Assembly: GCF_021191635.1 (NCBI RefSeq)
Contig: NZ_JAIWPR010000039.1
Span: 1-59,250, forward strand
Length of the DNA: 59,250 nucleotides
From: Alterluteimonas quercicellularis
Lineage (GTDB): Bacteria; Pseudomonadota; Gammaproteobacteria; Xanthomonadales; Xanthomonadaceae
Reading direction: 5' to 3'
Under the pieces are notes generated by a model, which saw only the letters and a program-made list of their open reading frames with translations, was not told the DNA's origin and did not search any database. The translations under genes were made by a program, and so were the position numbers. Positions 1 through 8,911 of the stretch are shown piece after piece. Position 1 is the stretch's first letter; every line of letters starts with the position of its first letter.

Positions 1-2443
1 CGCTGGGATAGGAGGCGAAGGTCACCCGGCCGGCCTGGTCGAAGGCCTGGCGGGTGAAGCGCTGGGTGCCCGCCGCGTTGCCGGCGTCGTACTCGTGCAC
101 CAGCACCGGGCGCCACAGGGCGTCGAGGTAGGTGACCTTGTTGCGCTGTCCCGTGACCTCGGCATGCTGCCAGTGCCCGGCCGGCAGGCCGTAGGCGGCC
201 GCGGTCGCGCGTACCAGGCTGAAGGTGCTGTCGTGCCAGGCCACGCTGTCGCCCGTGGGATAGACGATCCGGGTGATGCGCCCCATCGCATCGTGCTGGT
301 AGTTCGTGGCAAACCCGTTCTCGTCGGTGACCCGGGTGATCCAGCCGGCGTCGTTGACGACCGCCGAGCGGGTCGCGCCGTTGGGCGCCTCGGGCGTGGC
401 CGGGTGGCGCACGGTCTGCGGCACGCCGCGCTTCCAGCTGGACAGCGTGGTGACGTGGCCGCGGCCGTCGGCCACGGTGGCGACGGTACCGTCGGGGTGG
501 TAGGTCAGGGTTTGCGTCGTGCGCCCGAACTCGCGGAGCGTCGTCGGCTGCGCGCGGCTGTCGTACAGCGTCTCCGAGGCCACGATGCCGTTCACCGTCA
601 GCTTCGACGGCTGGCCGAGCACCCAGCCCGCGAGGTCGTCGTGGTAGGCGTTGACCTCCGTGCGCGCTGTCGCGCCCACCAGATTGCTCGACTTCGAGGC
701 CTGGGTCGGACGCGCGAAGGCGTCGAAGCCCTGCGCCTGCCAGACGAACTGGGCGCCGTCCTGCTCCACGACCTGCTGCGTCACCGGCCGCACCGCGGCG
801 GTGGACGGGTCGTCGCCGTTGATGATGGTGCCGTAGCGCGGCTGGAAGGCCTGCGAGCCCGCGTCGGCTTCGGCCAGGTAGGTCGTGGATTCGGTACGCA
901 GCACCGTCCCGCCGGCCGCGCGCGTGCGGCTGCCGAGCAGGCGGCCTTCGTTGAGCGCGTAGAGGAAGCCGTAGCGGTACTCCTGCACGGTGCCGTCGGG
1001 CTGGACGACGGTGGCGGTCTTCTCGGTCGGGCAACTGGCGCACGGGTAGGTCGCGGGCGAGTTCCGGCTGCCCCACAACGCCTGGTAGCTGCCGCCGTAG
1101 GCGTAGGCCCATTCGAGCGTCGGCAGCCCGGTGCCCGTCAGCGTCTTGCGCTGCAGGCTCATCACGTCGAAGAAGTTGGGCGTGCCGAGGGTGTAGTAGT
1201 AGGTGCCGCCGACCACGCCGCCGCCGCTGGCGTGGTGCTGCTGGCATTCGCTGGCATGCACGCCGGCGCGGTAGTGCCGCTGGTTGGCGAAGGCGAACGC
1301 GCCCACGGTGCCGCTGGGATGGGTGATCGACAGCGTATAGGCGGCTTCGATCTCCGGCGGCTGCTCGGTACAGGTAGCGTTGGAGTTGCCGTCCCAGGTC
1401 GCGTAGGAAGGCGTCAGGGTGCCCGTGGCGGCGTACTGCCAGGCATGGCCGTCCGGCTGCACTACGCGCGACAGCCAGGCGCCGGCGTACTGGTACTGCC
1501 AGGTCCGCCCGTGCGCGGTGGCGGACGTCAGCTGGCCGTTGGTGTAGGTCAGCTGGATCAGCCGGCCGTCGCTGCCCTCGATGCGGGTCGGGCGGCCGTC
1601 GCCGTCGTACTGGAAGTTCACGCTGTTGCCGAACCGGTCCACGATCCGGCTCGCCAGCAGGTACTGCCGGTAGCGGCTGACATGGTAGGTACCGACGCCG
1701 GCGATGGGCTTGGACATCTGTCCGACGTTGCGGCTCACGCCGACGTCGAAGTGATACTCGAGGCCGGACGTCGTGCGCATCGCGAAGCCCTCGCCGTCCA
1801 GCCCGCTGCGCATGGGGATGCAGGCGAACATGTCGCGCTCGCGCGTGGTCCAGCGCCGCTGCACGCCGTCGGTGGGCTGCGGCACCTGCACGCCCTGCAG
1901 CATCAGCATCGCGCGGTCGCCCTCGCCGGGCACGTGTACCTGGGTGCCCTGCCAGAACTCGGTGGAATTGAAGCCGGCGACGTAGGGCACCGAGGACTGC
2001 GAGCAGCGCGTGGCCGGCCAGCCGCCGTTGGCGCCCGAGGCGAAATTGCCCGCGATGTAGGGCACGTCCACGTCCCAGTCGCCGGCGCCGCGCAGGTTCG
2101 CATTCCAGGGACCGCCGTTGCCGACGGGAAACAGCTCGATGCGCAAGCGCCGCGACAGCCGCACCGGCAGGCCGTCGTTGCCCGGCAGGTCGATGTCGGT
2201 GGCGACGAACTCGGTGGCGCCGTTGTACAGGCTCACCTGCTCGCCCATCAGCTGGTCGGTCAGTGCGGTGAGGGTCTGCGCCGACTCGATCCGCTTGCGG
2301 TACTCGTGCTGCGGCTCCACCGCGTGCACCGCCGTGGCCGCGGCCAGCGCCAGTCCGCCCACGAGCCAGCCTTGCGCGCACCGGCCGAACCACGGCCATA
2401 CGCGCCCGCGCAGGCCATCCGCCCGCATGCAGGTCCTCGACAT
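1..2443 (-). CDS. RHS/YD-repeat surface protein, C-terminus beyond the window
   Basis: An uninterrupted minus-strand frame of about 814 codons runs off the left edge, so the C-terminus (where RHS toxin or core domains sit) is missing. I chose ATG at 2443 because AGGGGG precedes it; a second in-frame ATG lies five codons later. Residues about 24-40 are hydrophobic and end in ATAVHA, a likely signal peptide. After an N-terminal globular part, YD-type repeats appear: VNFQYDGDGRPTRIEGSDG and, near the edge, NYQHDAMGRITRIVYPTGD. RHS proteins are large secreted shells, often polymorphic toxins or adhesins; which applies here cannot be seen. A long plus-strand open frame over the same bases is a shadow. 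Confidence 0.85.
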   Translation of the reverse strand, partial: MSRTCMRADGLRGRVWPWFGRCAQGWLVGGLALAAATAVHAVEPQHEYRKRIESAQTLTALTDQLMGEQVSLYNGATEFVATDIDLPGNDGLPVRLSRRLRIELFPVGNGGPWNANLRGAGDWDVDVPYIAGNFASGANGGWPATRCSQSSVPYVAGFNSTEFWQGTQVHVPGEGDRAMLMLQGVQVPQPTDGVQRRWTTRERDMFACIPMRSGLDGEGFAMRTTSGLEYHFDVGVSRNVGQMSKPIAGVGTYHVSRYRQYLLASRIVDRFGNSVNFQYDGDGRPTRIEGSDGRLIQLTYTNGQLTSATAHGRTWQYQYAGAWLSRVVQPDGHAWQYAATGTLTPSYATWDGNSNATCTEQPPEIEAAYTLSITHPSGTVGAFAFANQRHYRAGVHASECQQHHASGGGVVGGTYYYTLGTPNFFDVMSLQRKTLTGTGLPTLEWAYAYGGSYQALWGSRNSPATYPCASCPTEKTATVVQPDGTVQEYRYGFLYALNEGRLLGSRTRAAGGTVLRTESTTYLAEADAGSQAFQPRYGTIINGDDPSTAAVRPVTQQVVEQDGAQFVWQAQGFDAFARPTQASKSSNLVGATARTEVNAYHDDLAGWVLGQPSKLTVNGIVASETLYDSRAQPTTLREFGRTTQTLTYHPDGTVATVADGRGHVTTLSSWKRGVPQTVRHPATPEAPNGATRSAVVNDAGWITRVTDENGFATNYQHDAMGRITRIVYPTGDSVAWHDSTFSLVRATAAAYGLPAGHWQHAEVTGQRNKVTYLDALWRPVLVHEYDAGNAAGTQRFTRQAFDQAGRVTFASYPS

Positions 2444-2586
2444 CGCATTACCCCCTGTTGCCCGGTGGCCGCCGTGCGGCCGGTCTCCCGATGACCGGTC
2501 ATCCTAGCGGGCGGGCGTCCCGCCGTGTATCGGGAACTTCCCGACGGCGACCGGAGCGGGCCGACCGTCGTGCGGGCCGTAGCGGC

Positions 2587-3363
2587 CTAGGCCTGGCGCA
2601 GCGCCGCCTCGGGGATGTCGAGCGCGACGGAGACGGCGAGGTGGTCCGAGAGCGCGGCGGGCATGGCCTGCATGTCGTTGCAGACCAGCGAACGGGTGGC
2701 CAGGACGTGGTCGATGGCCTTCTGCGGCCGCCAGCTGGGGAAGGTCTGGATCGCGCAGGACGGCGGCTGCAGGGCCGTGTTGCGGTAGAGGATCTCCATC
2801 TCCGGGCGGTCGGCGGTGCAGTTGAAGTCGCCCATCAGCACGGCGTTGGGGTGGTCGTGCAGCAGCTCGGCGATGAAGGAGAGCTGCGAGCGGCGCGACT
2901 GCGCGCCCAGCGACAGGTGGGCCACGGCCACGGTCAGGCCCTCGGCGCCGTGGCCGAAGCGCGCGAGCAGCATGCCGCGCCCGGAGATGCGGCCGGGCAG
3001 GGGATGGTCGTGCACCTCCACCGGCTCGACGCGGCTCAGCAGCCCGTTGGCGCTGGAGGCGAAGTTGCCGACCTTGCGGTTGGGCTGGTGGGTCCAGAAG
3101 TCGAAGCCGCCGCGCTCGGCGAGGTAGTGGGTCTGGTTGGTGAAGCCGGAGCGCCAGCTGCCGGGATCGCTCTCCTGCAGGCCGACGATGTCGTGGCCGC
3201 CGGCCAGCTGCGCGATCTGGTCCAGCGCCCAGCGCTTGTTGCCCGTGGGCAGCACGTGCGACCAGCTGCGGGTGGCGTAGTCGCTGTAGCGGCGCGTGCT
3301 GGAGCCGGCCTGGATGTTGGCGCTCAGCAGGCGCAGGCGCCGGAGGGTGGCATCGCGGGCCAT
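2587..3363 (-). CDS. endonuclease/exonuclease/phosphatase-fold protein
   Basis: A 258-residue protein of the DNase I-like metal-dependent phosphodiesterase superfamily. Signature residues are visible in order: N16 (SANIQAG), E64 (GLQESD), H149 (VAHLSLG), D179/N181 (MGDFNCTA), D218 (AIDHVLA) and D240/H241 (LSDHLAV), so the active site is complete. The frame is open for 41 more codons upstream, but that stretch is proline/arginine-rich and lacks the fold, so I start at ATG 3363; the ribosome site is weak. It has no signal peptide. It is the last gene of a minus-strand series after two DsbA-like genes. The substrate (DNA, phospholipid or another phosphoester) cannot be predicted. Confidence 0.85.
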   Translation of the reverse strand: MARDATLRRLRLLSANIQAGSSTRRYSDYATRSWSHVLPTGNKRWALDQIAQLAGGHDIVGLQESDPGSWRSGFTNQTHYLAERGGFDFWTHQPNRKVGNFASSANGLLSRVEPVEVHDHPLPGRISGRGMLLARFGHGAEGLTVAVAHLSLGAQSRRSQLSFIAELLHDHPNAVLMGDFNCTADRPEMEILYRNTALQPPSCAIQTFPSWRPQKAIDHVLATRSLVCNDMQAMPAALSDHLAVSVALDIPEAALRQA

Positions 3364-3508
3364 CGCGGGATCGGTCTCGCGGGTGGGGACGGGCGCACCG
3401 TAGCCGCCGTGCGGTGACGGCGGCGCGGAGCGGTCGGCGCCGCTCCCGGGCGAGGCGGCGATGCGGTGGATGGCGAGCGGCGGCACGTCGTGGGGGCGGC
3501 GCGGGGGC

Positions 3509-4327
3509 TCAGTTGGCGCTTCGCTCGCGGGTGACCAGGTGCTCCACCGTGTTGAGGACGTCGTCGTAGGAGCGCCCGCCGATCACGCGGTACTTGCCGT
3601 TGACGACCAGGGTGGGGGTGGAGTCGACGCCGGAGCGGGCGATGAACTGCTCGGCGCGCTTGAGCTTGGCGTTCACCGCGAAGCTCTGCATGGTGCTGGC
3701 GAACTGCGCGGCGTCGGCGCCGTGCTGGGCGTAGAAGCCGGCGATCTGCTGGTCGGTGGCGTTCTGCACTGGCAGGCTGCGCTGGATGTGGATGGCCTCG
3801 AACATCTTGTCGTGGGTGCGCTCGACCAGGCCCATCGACTCGGCGGTGTAGAACGCGCGCGCGTAGGGCATCCAGAAGCCGCCGAACGGGGCGGCCAGCG
3901 CGGTCACCCGCACGTCCGCCGGCTGGCGCGCCTTCCAGGCGCGGAAGGTGGGCTCGAACGCGGCGCAGCCGGGGCAGGTGTAGCCGAACACCTCGACCAC
4001 CTCGACCTTGCCGTCCAGCGGCTGGAACGGCTGGCCGTTCTCGATGGTGATGTAGTTGGTGCCTTCGACCGGGGCCGGCCCCTGCGGCGCGCTGGGCGCG
4101 GGCGGCGGCGTGGCGGCCTGGGCCTCGCCCTCGGGGGCGGGTGCGCTTCCGTCCGCAGCGGGCGCGGTGGGCGCCTCGGCCTGGGGCTCGCCCCCGGCGG
4201 CCGGTGTCGCGGCCTCCGCGGCCGGCGGCGTGGCGGCCGGATCGGCGGCGGGGGCTTCTTCGCGCTGGCCGCAGCCGGCGAGCGCGCCGGCCAGCAGCAG
4301 GGAGAGGAACGCGTGCTGGAATTTCAT
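3509..4327 (-). CDS. DsbA-like thiol:disulfide oxidoreductase, lipoprotein form
   Basis: A 272-residue thioredoxin-fold protein. A lipobox (LAGC, Cys19) closes a short hydrophobic signal, so it is probably membrane-anchored. Residues about 20-88 form a low-complexity Ala/Pro/Glu linker that would hold the catalytic domain away from the membrane. The domain carries CPGC at 118-121 and the cis-proline loop STPTLVVNGKY. The CPGC dipeptide differs from the CGHC of the gene immediately upstream, so the pair probably differs in redox potential or partners. It follows dsbA by 34 bp and is likely co-transcribed with it. Role by family: disulfide formation or isomerisation in exported proteins. Confidence 0.9.
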   Translation of the reverse strand: MKFQHAFLSLLLAGALAGCGQREEAPAADPAATPPAAEAATPAAGGEPQAEAPTAPAADGSAPAPEGEAQAATPPPAPSAPQGPAPVEGTNYITIENGQPFQPLDGKVEVVEVFGYTCPGCAAFEPTFRAWKARQPADVRVTALAAPFGGFWMPYARAFYTAESMGLVERTHDKMFEAIHIQRSLPVQNATDQQIAGFYAQHGADAAQFASTMQSFAVNAKLKRAEQFIARSGVDSTPTLVVNGKYRVIGGRSYDDVLNTVEHLVTRERSAN

Positions 4328-4361
4328 GGACAGACCTCGTGGCGACGGAAAACGGGAAGGC

Positions 4362-5015
4362 TCAGCGGGCGGCGGCGGCGGCGCGCTCGCGGGCGATCAG
4401 CGCGTCGGCCGTCTGCAGCAGGCCGCGCAGCGAGCGCGCCTGGACGCGGTAGCGGCCGTTGATGATGAGGGTCGGGGTGCCCTGTGCGCCACTGCGGCGC
4501 AGGAAATCGTGGGCCGCGTTCAGCTTTTCGGCGGTCTCGGCGCTGGCCATCGCCGCTTCCAGGCGCGCCTGGTCCACGCCGAGCTGGCCGTAGAACCAGG
4601 CGATCTCGCCGGTGGTGGCGTTGCCCGGCAGCCGGCGGTTGCGGTGCATGGCGTCGAAGGTGGCCTGGTGGGTGGTCTCGAGCGTGCCGAGCGCCTGCGA
4701 GGCGAAGAACGCGGTCGCGAACGCATCGTTGGTGCGGTAGGCCACCGGCAGGTAGGTGAAGCGGACGTCCGCCGGCAGCGCGCGCTGCCAGGGCTCGATC
4801 AGCGGCTGCAGGTCGGCGCAGTGGCCGCAGGCGTAGGAGAAGATCTCGACGACCTCGATCTTCCCGTCCAGCGGCGCCAGCGGGCGGCCGTCGGGGATCG
4901 CGACGTAGTCGACGCCCTCGACCGGGTCCTCGGCCGCGGGCTGGGCGAAGGCGGGCAGGGTGGCCAGCAGGCAGGCGGCGGCCAGGGCCCGGCGGAACCG
5001 GCGAAACGGGATCAT
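4362..5015 (-). CDS. dsbA: DsbA-type periplasmic disulfide oxidoreductase
   Basis: A 217-residue protein from ATG 5015 (GGAG about 8 bases upstream); the frame is open 17 codons further but without a signal sequence. Residues 1-25 are a classical signal peptide ending AFAQ. The thioredoxin-fold domain has the active site CGHC at 63-66 within EIFSYACGHCADL and the cis-proline loop GTPTLIINGRY. By family it oxidises cysteines of exported proteins and is re-oxidised by DsbB, which is not in this window. It heads a minus-strand pair with the lipoprotein DsbA-like gene, and a strong terminator separates it from the cytochrome gene upstream. Confidence 0.92.
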   Translation of the reverse strand: MIPFRRFRRALAAACLLATLPAFAQPAAEDPVEGVDYVAIPDGRPLAPLDGKIEVVEIFSYACGHCADLQPLIEPWQRALPADVRFTYLPVAYRTNDAFATAFFASQALGTLETTHQATFDAMHRNRRLPGNATTGEIAWFYGQLGVDQARLEAAMASAETAEKLNAAHDFLRRSGAQGTPTLIINGRYRVQARSLRGLLQTADALIARERAAAAAR

Positions 5016-5069
5016 CGCGACGCTCCGGGCAGAGGACGGTCCATCGCCGGGAACGCAACCCGGCACCGC

Positions 5070-5104
5070 AAAAAAAGCGCCGGCCGCATCGAGCGGGCCG
5101 GCGC
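5070..5104 (-). terminator. rho-independent terminator after the cytochrome c gene
   Basis: On the minus strand a GCGCCGGCC...GGCCGGCGC hairpin is followed directly by seven T residues. It lies 87 bp past the cytochrome stop and 55 bp before the dsbA start, so it should separate these transcription units. Confidence 0.85.
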
Positions 5105-5190
5105 ATGGATCGAAGAAGCACCAAGGGGCTGTAACGGCTTGGACCCGCCCGCCGCGGCGAAGTTCACGACGGTCCGGGCGCGCCGGTCCC

Positions 5191-6162
5191 TCACGGCTGC
5201 GGTTCGGGCTCCGCGGGCGGCGGCTCCTCGGCCTGCGGGGCCGGGGCCTGCGGCGGATCGGTGGGCTCGACCTCGGGCGCGCCGGGGGCGCCGGCGGGCA
5301 CCTCGGGCATCTCGGTCTGCACCGAATCGCCGGTGGCGCCGGGGCCGCCGCGGGTCGGCACCTCCACGGTCCCCTCCAGCTGCGCCATCTGCGCGCGGGT
5401 GGCGGCGTCCGGGCGCGCGTGCAGGCCCTCCATGTAGCTGGCCAGCGCCTGGATCTCCTGGTCGGTCAGGCGGTTGGCCACGGTGGCCATCACGTCGAAC
5501 AGGCGGCGGTCGCGCTCGTGGGTGGTGCCGGCGCGGAACTCCTGCAGGCGGCGCGTCGTGTACCAGGACACCTGGCCGCCGACGTGCGGGTACGACGGGC
5601 CGGGGATGCCGGCGCCGGTGGGGCCGTGGCAGGCCATGCAGGCCGGGATCTGCCGCTCGGGATCGCCGCGGCGGTAGATCGTCTGCCCGACCTCGTAGAA
5701 CTTCAGGCCCTCGTACGGGCCCTCGGTCACCTCGCCGTCGTCGGCGATGCCCGCCTGCGCGGCCTGCGCGGAGAAGTGCGCGCCCAGGTCGCGCATGTCC
5801 TGCGGCGACAGCATCGCGGCGAAGGGCTGCATGATGGCGTTGGGCCGCTCGCCGCTCTTGAACAGCGCGAGCTGGTGGGCGATGTAGAGCTCGTTCTGGC
5901 CGGCGATGCCCGGGTACACGTCGCGGATGACGCTGTTGCCGTCGAGGCCGTGGCAGGCCGCGCAGGTGCCGGCGAGGGTGGCGCCGTTCTGCGGGTCGCC
6001 CCACTGGGTCTCGGCCAGCGACGCCACCGCGTTGTCGTCCAGCGGCGCCGCCTCCACCGGGGTCTCCTCCGGGAGCGGCACGGTCTCTGACTGGGCGAAG
6101 GCGACCGCGCCGACCACGAGGGCGGCGAGGCCGGCGATAGCGTAGGCGCGGGCTTGGCGCAT
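5191..6162 (-). CDS. di-heme cytochrome c (c4-like)
   Basis: A 323-residue exported c-type cytochrome. The N-terminal signal ends AVAFAQ. Two heme-attachment motifs, CAACH (67-71) and CMACH (175-179), mark two c-type domains, and methionines later in each domain (PFAAMLSP; DVMATVANR) are plausible distal ligands. This is the cytochrome c4 architecture, periplasmic electron carriers between the bc1 complex and terminal oxidases. The C-terminal ~70 residues are a Pro/Glu/Ala-rich tail absent from the ~200-residue typical c4, making this protein unusually long. It is divergent from engB, as in other Xanthomonadaceae (recalled, not checked). Confidence 0.92.
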   Translation of the reverse strand: MRQARAYAIAGLAALVVGAVAFAQSETVPLPEETPVEAAPLDDNAVASLAETQWGDPQNGATLAGTCAACHGLDGNSVIRDVYPGIAGQNELYIAHQLALFKSGERPNAIMQPFAAMLSPQDMRDLGAHFSAQAAQAGIADDGEVTEGPYEGLKFYEVGQTIYRRGDPERQIPACMACHGPTGAGIPGPSYPHVGGQVSWYTTRRLQEFRAGTTHERDRRLFDVMATVANRLTDQEIQALASYMEGLHARPDAATRAQMAQLEGTVEVPTRGGPGATGDSVQTEMPEVPAGAPGAPEVEPTDPPQAPAPQAEEPPPAEPEPQP

Positions 6163-6301
6163 TGCTGGGCTCCGGACGACAGGGCACGGACGCGATCGCG
6201 CCCGGCAGACGCGGGATTATCGACGGCCGCCGCGATTGGGGTCAAACGCGTCCCCGGCCGCGGCGGGCGCGCCGCCCGCCCGGGGCGCGGCGTGCGATCC
6301 T

Positions 6302-6967
6302 ATGCGGATGTCCAATCCCCTCGCACGCGCCCGCTACCGGCTGGCGGCGCACACGCCCGCGCAGCTGCCGCCCGACCTCGGCTACGAGGTCGCCTTCGCC
6401 GGCCGCTCCAACGCGGGCAAGTCGAGCGCGCTCAACGCCATGTGCCAGCAGAACGCGCTGGCGCGGGTCTCGAAGACCCCGGGCCGCACCCAGCAGCTGG
6501 TGTTCTTCCAGGTCGAGCCGCACGAGGACCGCCACCTGGTCGACCTGCCGGGCTACGGCTACGCCAAGGTCCCGAAGGACCTGCAGGCGCACTGGCAGGC
6601 CTTCATCGCCGGCTACTTCGCCCGTCGCGGGGCGCTGCGCGGGCTGGTGGTGGTGATGGACATCCGCCATCCGCTGAGGGACTACGACCGGCAGATGCTG
6701 GGCTACGCGGTGGAGCGCGGCCTGCCGGCGCATGCGCTGCTGACCAAGGCCGACAAGCTCGGCCGCGGCGGTTCCGCCAACGCGCTGCAGGCGGTGCGCC
6801 GCGACCTGAAGGCGGCCTACGGCGACGGCGTGAGCGTGCAGGTGTTCTCGGCGCTGCAGAAGACCGGCGTCGACGAGGCGCGCGCGGTGGTCTCGCGCTG
6901 GCTGGGGCTGGCTCAGGGCGCCGGCGAGGCCGGCAGCGGCGAGAACTCGGCCGGCACCCAGGCGTAG
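6302..6967 (+). CDS. engB: ribosome-biogenesis GTP-binding protein EngB/YsxC
   Basis: A 221-residue GTPase of the EngB/YihA family, required for late assembly of the large ribosomal subunit in bacteria studied. G1 is GRSNAGKS (34-41), the switch I region SKTPGRTQ, G3 DLPGYGYAKVP (from 81), G4 TKADK and a G5-like SALQKTG. Length and motif order are normal. The frame extends 22 codons upstream but the family similarity begins near MRMSNPLARARYR, so I use ATG 6302 (ATG 6308 is an alternative). The C-terminal tail after W-L-G-L is Gly/Glu-rich and overlaps the end of the convergent gene by 55 bp. Confidence 0.95.
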   Translation: MRMSNPLARARYRLAAHTPAQLPPDLGYEVAFAGRSNAGKSSALNAMCQQNALARVSKTPGRTQQLVFFQVEPHEDRHLVDLPGYGYAKVPKDLQAHWQAFIAGYFARRGALRGLVVVMDIRHPLRDYDRQMLGYAVERGLPAHALLTKADKLGRGGSANALQAVRRDLKAAYGDGVSVQVFSALQKTGVDEARAVVSRWLGLAQGAGEAGSGENSAGTQA

Positions 6968-7899
6968 GCCGCGCCCTCGCGGCGCACGTGGCCCAGCCCG
7001 GGGAAGGGCAGGTGCGCGCCCGCCACCCACCAGCCGCCGTCGGCCGCGCGCGCGAACAGCTCGCGCCGCGTGGCGATGGCCTGCGCGCGGTCGGCATCCG
7101 CCTCGAACGATGCTTCGGGCGTGGCGAACTGCACCGCGTGGTAGTGGACGATGTCGCCCCACACCAGCAGCCGCGCGTCGCCGGCCTCGAACACGAACGA
7201 GGTGTGCCCGGGCGTGTGCCCGTGCGACGGCGTCGCGGCGACGCCGTCGGGCAGCGCGTCGCCGGGGCCGAACAGGCGCAGCCGGCCGTCGGCGCGATAG
7301 GGCGCGACCGCGTCGCGCGCCATCGCGAACAGCGGGCGGAACAGTTCGGGCGTCGCCGGGTCCCGCTCGGAGGCGGGGTCGAGCCAGTAGGCGGCGTCCT
7401 CGCGCGAGAGCCAGACGGTGGCGCGCGGGTAGACCGCACGCCCGTCTCGGTCGAGCAGGCCGCAGATGTGGTCGGGATGGGCGTGGGTGAGCAGCACGTC
7501 GTCGACGTCCTCGGGGCGGTAGCCGGCCGCGCGCAGGTTGCCGGGGATCTGGCCGAGCCCCTCACCGAAGCAGCCGGCGGTGCCGGCGTCCACCAGTGTC
7601 AGCCGGCGGCCGTCGTGGACCAGGTAGGCGTTGACCGCGGTCTGCAGGCCATCGGCGGTCTCCGGCACGAAGCCGCGTGCCAGCAGCCGGTCCGCGTCCG
7701 CCGCGCCGATGCCCTGCAGCTGCCGGCGCGGCAGCGGCACGATGCCGTCGAACAGCGCGGTCACGCGCAGCGGGCCGATCGCCCGGTGCTGCACGCCGGG
7801 CACCTGCTGCGCGGGCGGCGGCGCCGCGGCCGCGGGGGCGGCCAGCGCCAGTGCGAGGGCCAGGGCGAGGGATCGGGCGGGCCGGGGCGTGGGGGTCAT
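6913..7899 (-). CDS. exported metallo-beta-lactamase-fold hydrolase
   Basis: A 328-residue protein with an Ala/Leu-rich signal peptide (residues 1-26, ending AAAAP). The metal-binding motif HAHPDH is at 139-144, with a downstream HTPGHTSF histidine and WGDIVHYH aspartate, so both zinc sites look complete. The pattern (TALFDGIVPLP near the start; a late AGAHLPFPG) matches the quorum-quenching-lactonase/alkylsulfatase-like branch of the superfamily rather than a true beta-lactamase; substrate unknown. It lies downstream of an AraC-family gene on the same strand (89 bp gap). Its 3' end overlaps engB tail-to-tail by 55 bp. Confidence 0.88.
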   Translation of the reverse strand: MTPTPRPARSLALALALALAAPAAAAPPPAQQVPGVQHRAIGPLRVTALFDGIVPLPRRQLQGIGAADADRLLARGFVPETADGLQTAVNAYLVHDGRRLTLVDAGTAGCFGEGLGQIPGNLRAAGYRPEDVDDVLLTHAHPDHICGLLDRDGRAVYPRATVWLSREDAAYWLDPASERDPATPELFRPLFAMARDAVAPYRADGRLRLFGPGDALPDGVAATPSHGHTPGHTSFVFEAGDARLLVWGDIVHYHAVQFATPEASFEADADRAQAIATRRELFARAADGGWWVAGAHLPFPGLGHVRREGAAYAWVPAEFSPLPASPAP

Positions 7900-7988
7900 C
7901 GGTGCGCTTCCAGGGCGGCGGTCGCCGCGGGAGCGCCAACGTAGCGCCGGCGGCCGGCGCGATGCGCTCAATGGCGTGCGCCGAACGC

Positions 7989-8843
7989 TCAGGCGGCCTC
8001 GGCGTTGCCGATCCGGCCCGGATCCAGGGCGTAGCGCTCGCGGAAACGTCGCACGAAGCTGGCGGTGGAGCGGTAGCCCACGCGCGAGGCGACGGTCTTC
8101 AGCGGCCATCGCGTGGTGTAGAGCAGGTCCAGCGCGCAGGCCAGCCGGGCCGACGCGATGGTCTCGCGCAGGCCGGCGCCTTCCGTGGCCAGGCGCCGGC
8201 GCAGGGTGGCGCCGCTCAGTCCGAGCGCGGCCTCGAAATCGCGCGAGCGCCAGTCGCGGTCCGGCCGCTCGGCGACGAGCCGGCCGATCTCGTCGGCGAG
8301 GCCGGGCGGCGCCGGCGCCAGCAGCGCGGTGTAGCCGCGCCCGCACAGCGCGACCGCCACCGCGGCCAGCGCCAGCCGCGCTTCCGCGTAGCGGCCCGCC
8401 TCCAGGGCCGCGCTCCAGCGCTGCAGGTCGTCGGCGAAGTCGGCGCTGTCGAAGCGGACGATGCCGGGGTCCTGCACCGGCACCGGTCGGGCGCACAACA
8501 GCCGCGCGGCGTCGATGACCTCCTCGCACAGCGGGACCGAGAGCGCGAGGTACACGCCGTCGGCGGGCTCGGGCACGTGCAGCACGTCCAGCCGGCAGCG
8601 GCCGGTCGCCAGCAGCACGTCGCCTGCGTCCAGCTCGACCGCGGTCCTGCCCGAGGCGAAGCGCGCGCGGCCCCGCAACACGATGGTCAGGCGCGGGCGG
8701 TCCACGTCCACGGAACTGAGGCCGTGGGCGTGGCGCGCGCAGATGCAAGCGAAGCCTGCCTCGCGCGCGGCGCCGGCCAGCGCGGACAGGCGGGCGAGCA
8801 GCGGCGGCGGCGACGGCAGGGCGGCGGCGGACATGGCGGCCAT
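7989..8843 (-). CDS. AraC-family transcriptional regulator
   Basis: About 284 residues. The C-terminal third holds the double helix-turn-helix of AraC regulators (LGLSGATLRRRL; TVASRVGYRSTASFVRRFRERY). The N-terminal part resembles a cupin-like sensing domain (LTIVLRGRARF...LDAGDVLLATG). Starts at 8870, 8843 and 8834 are in frame with no clear ribosome site; 8843 is a compromise. It is followed on the same strand by the metallo-beta-lactamase-fold gene, its likely target. The effector is not predictable. Confidence 0.85.
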   Translation of the reverse strand: MAAMSAAALPSPPPLLARLSALAGAAREAGFACICARHAHGLSSVDVDRPRLTIVLRGRARFASGRTAVELDAGDVLLATGRCRLDVLHVPEPADGVYLALSVPLCEEVIDAARLLCARPVPVQDPGIVRFDSADFADDLQRWSAALEAGRYAEARLALAAVAVALCGRGYTALLAPAPPGLADEIGRLVAERPDRDWRSRDFEAALGLSGATLRRRLATEGAGLRETIASARLACALDLLYTTRWPLKTVASRVGYRSTASFVRRFRERYALDPGRIGNAEAA

Positions 8844-8911
8844 GTTACGCGCGGGCCCGGCGTGCGCCACGGCGCCGGACCGCTCGCGCGGGAAGGCGCG
8901 CGTTCCAGGCG

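Noticed and set aside
95..2494. A 799-codon open frame on the plus strand
   Set aside because: It is the complement of the RHS/YD-repeat gene. The minus-strand reading gives family repeats, a signal peptide and a ribosome site; the plus reading gives only Gly/Arg/Val-rich text.
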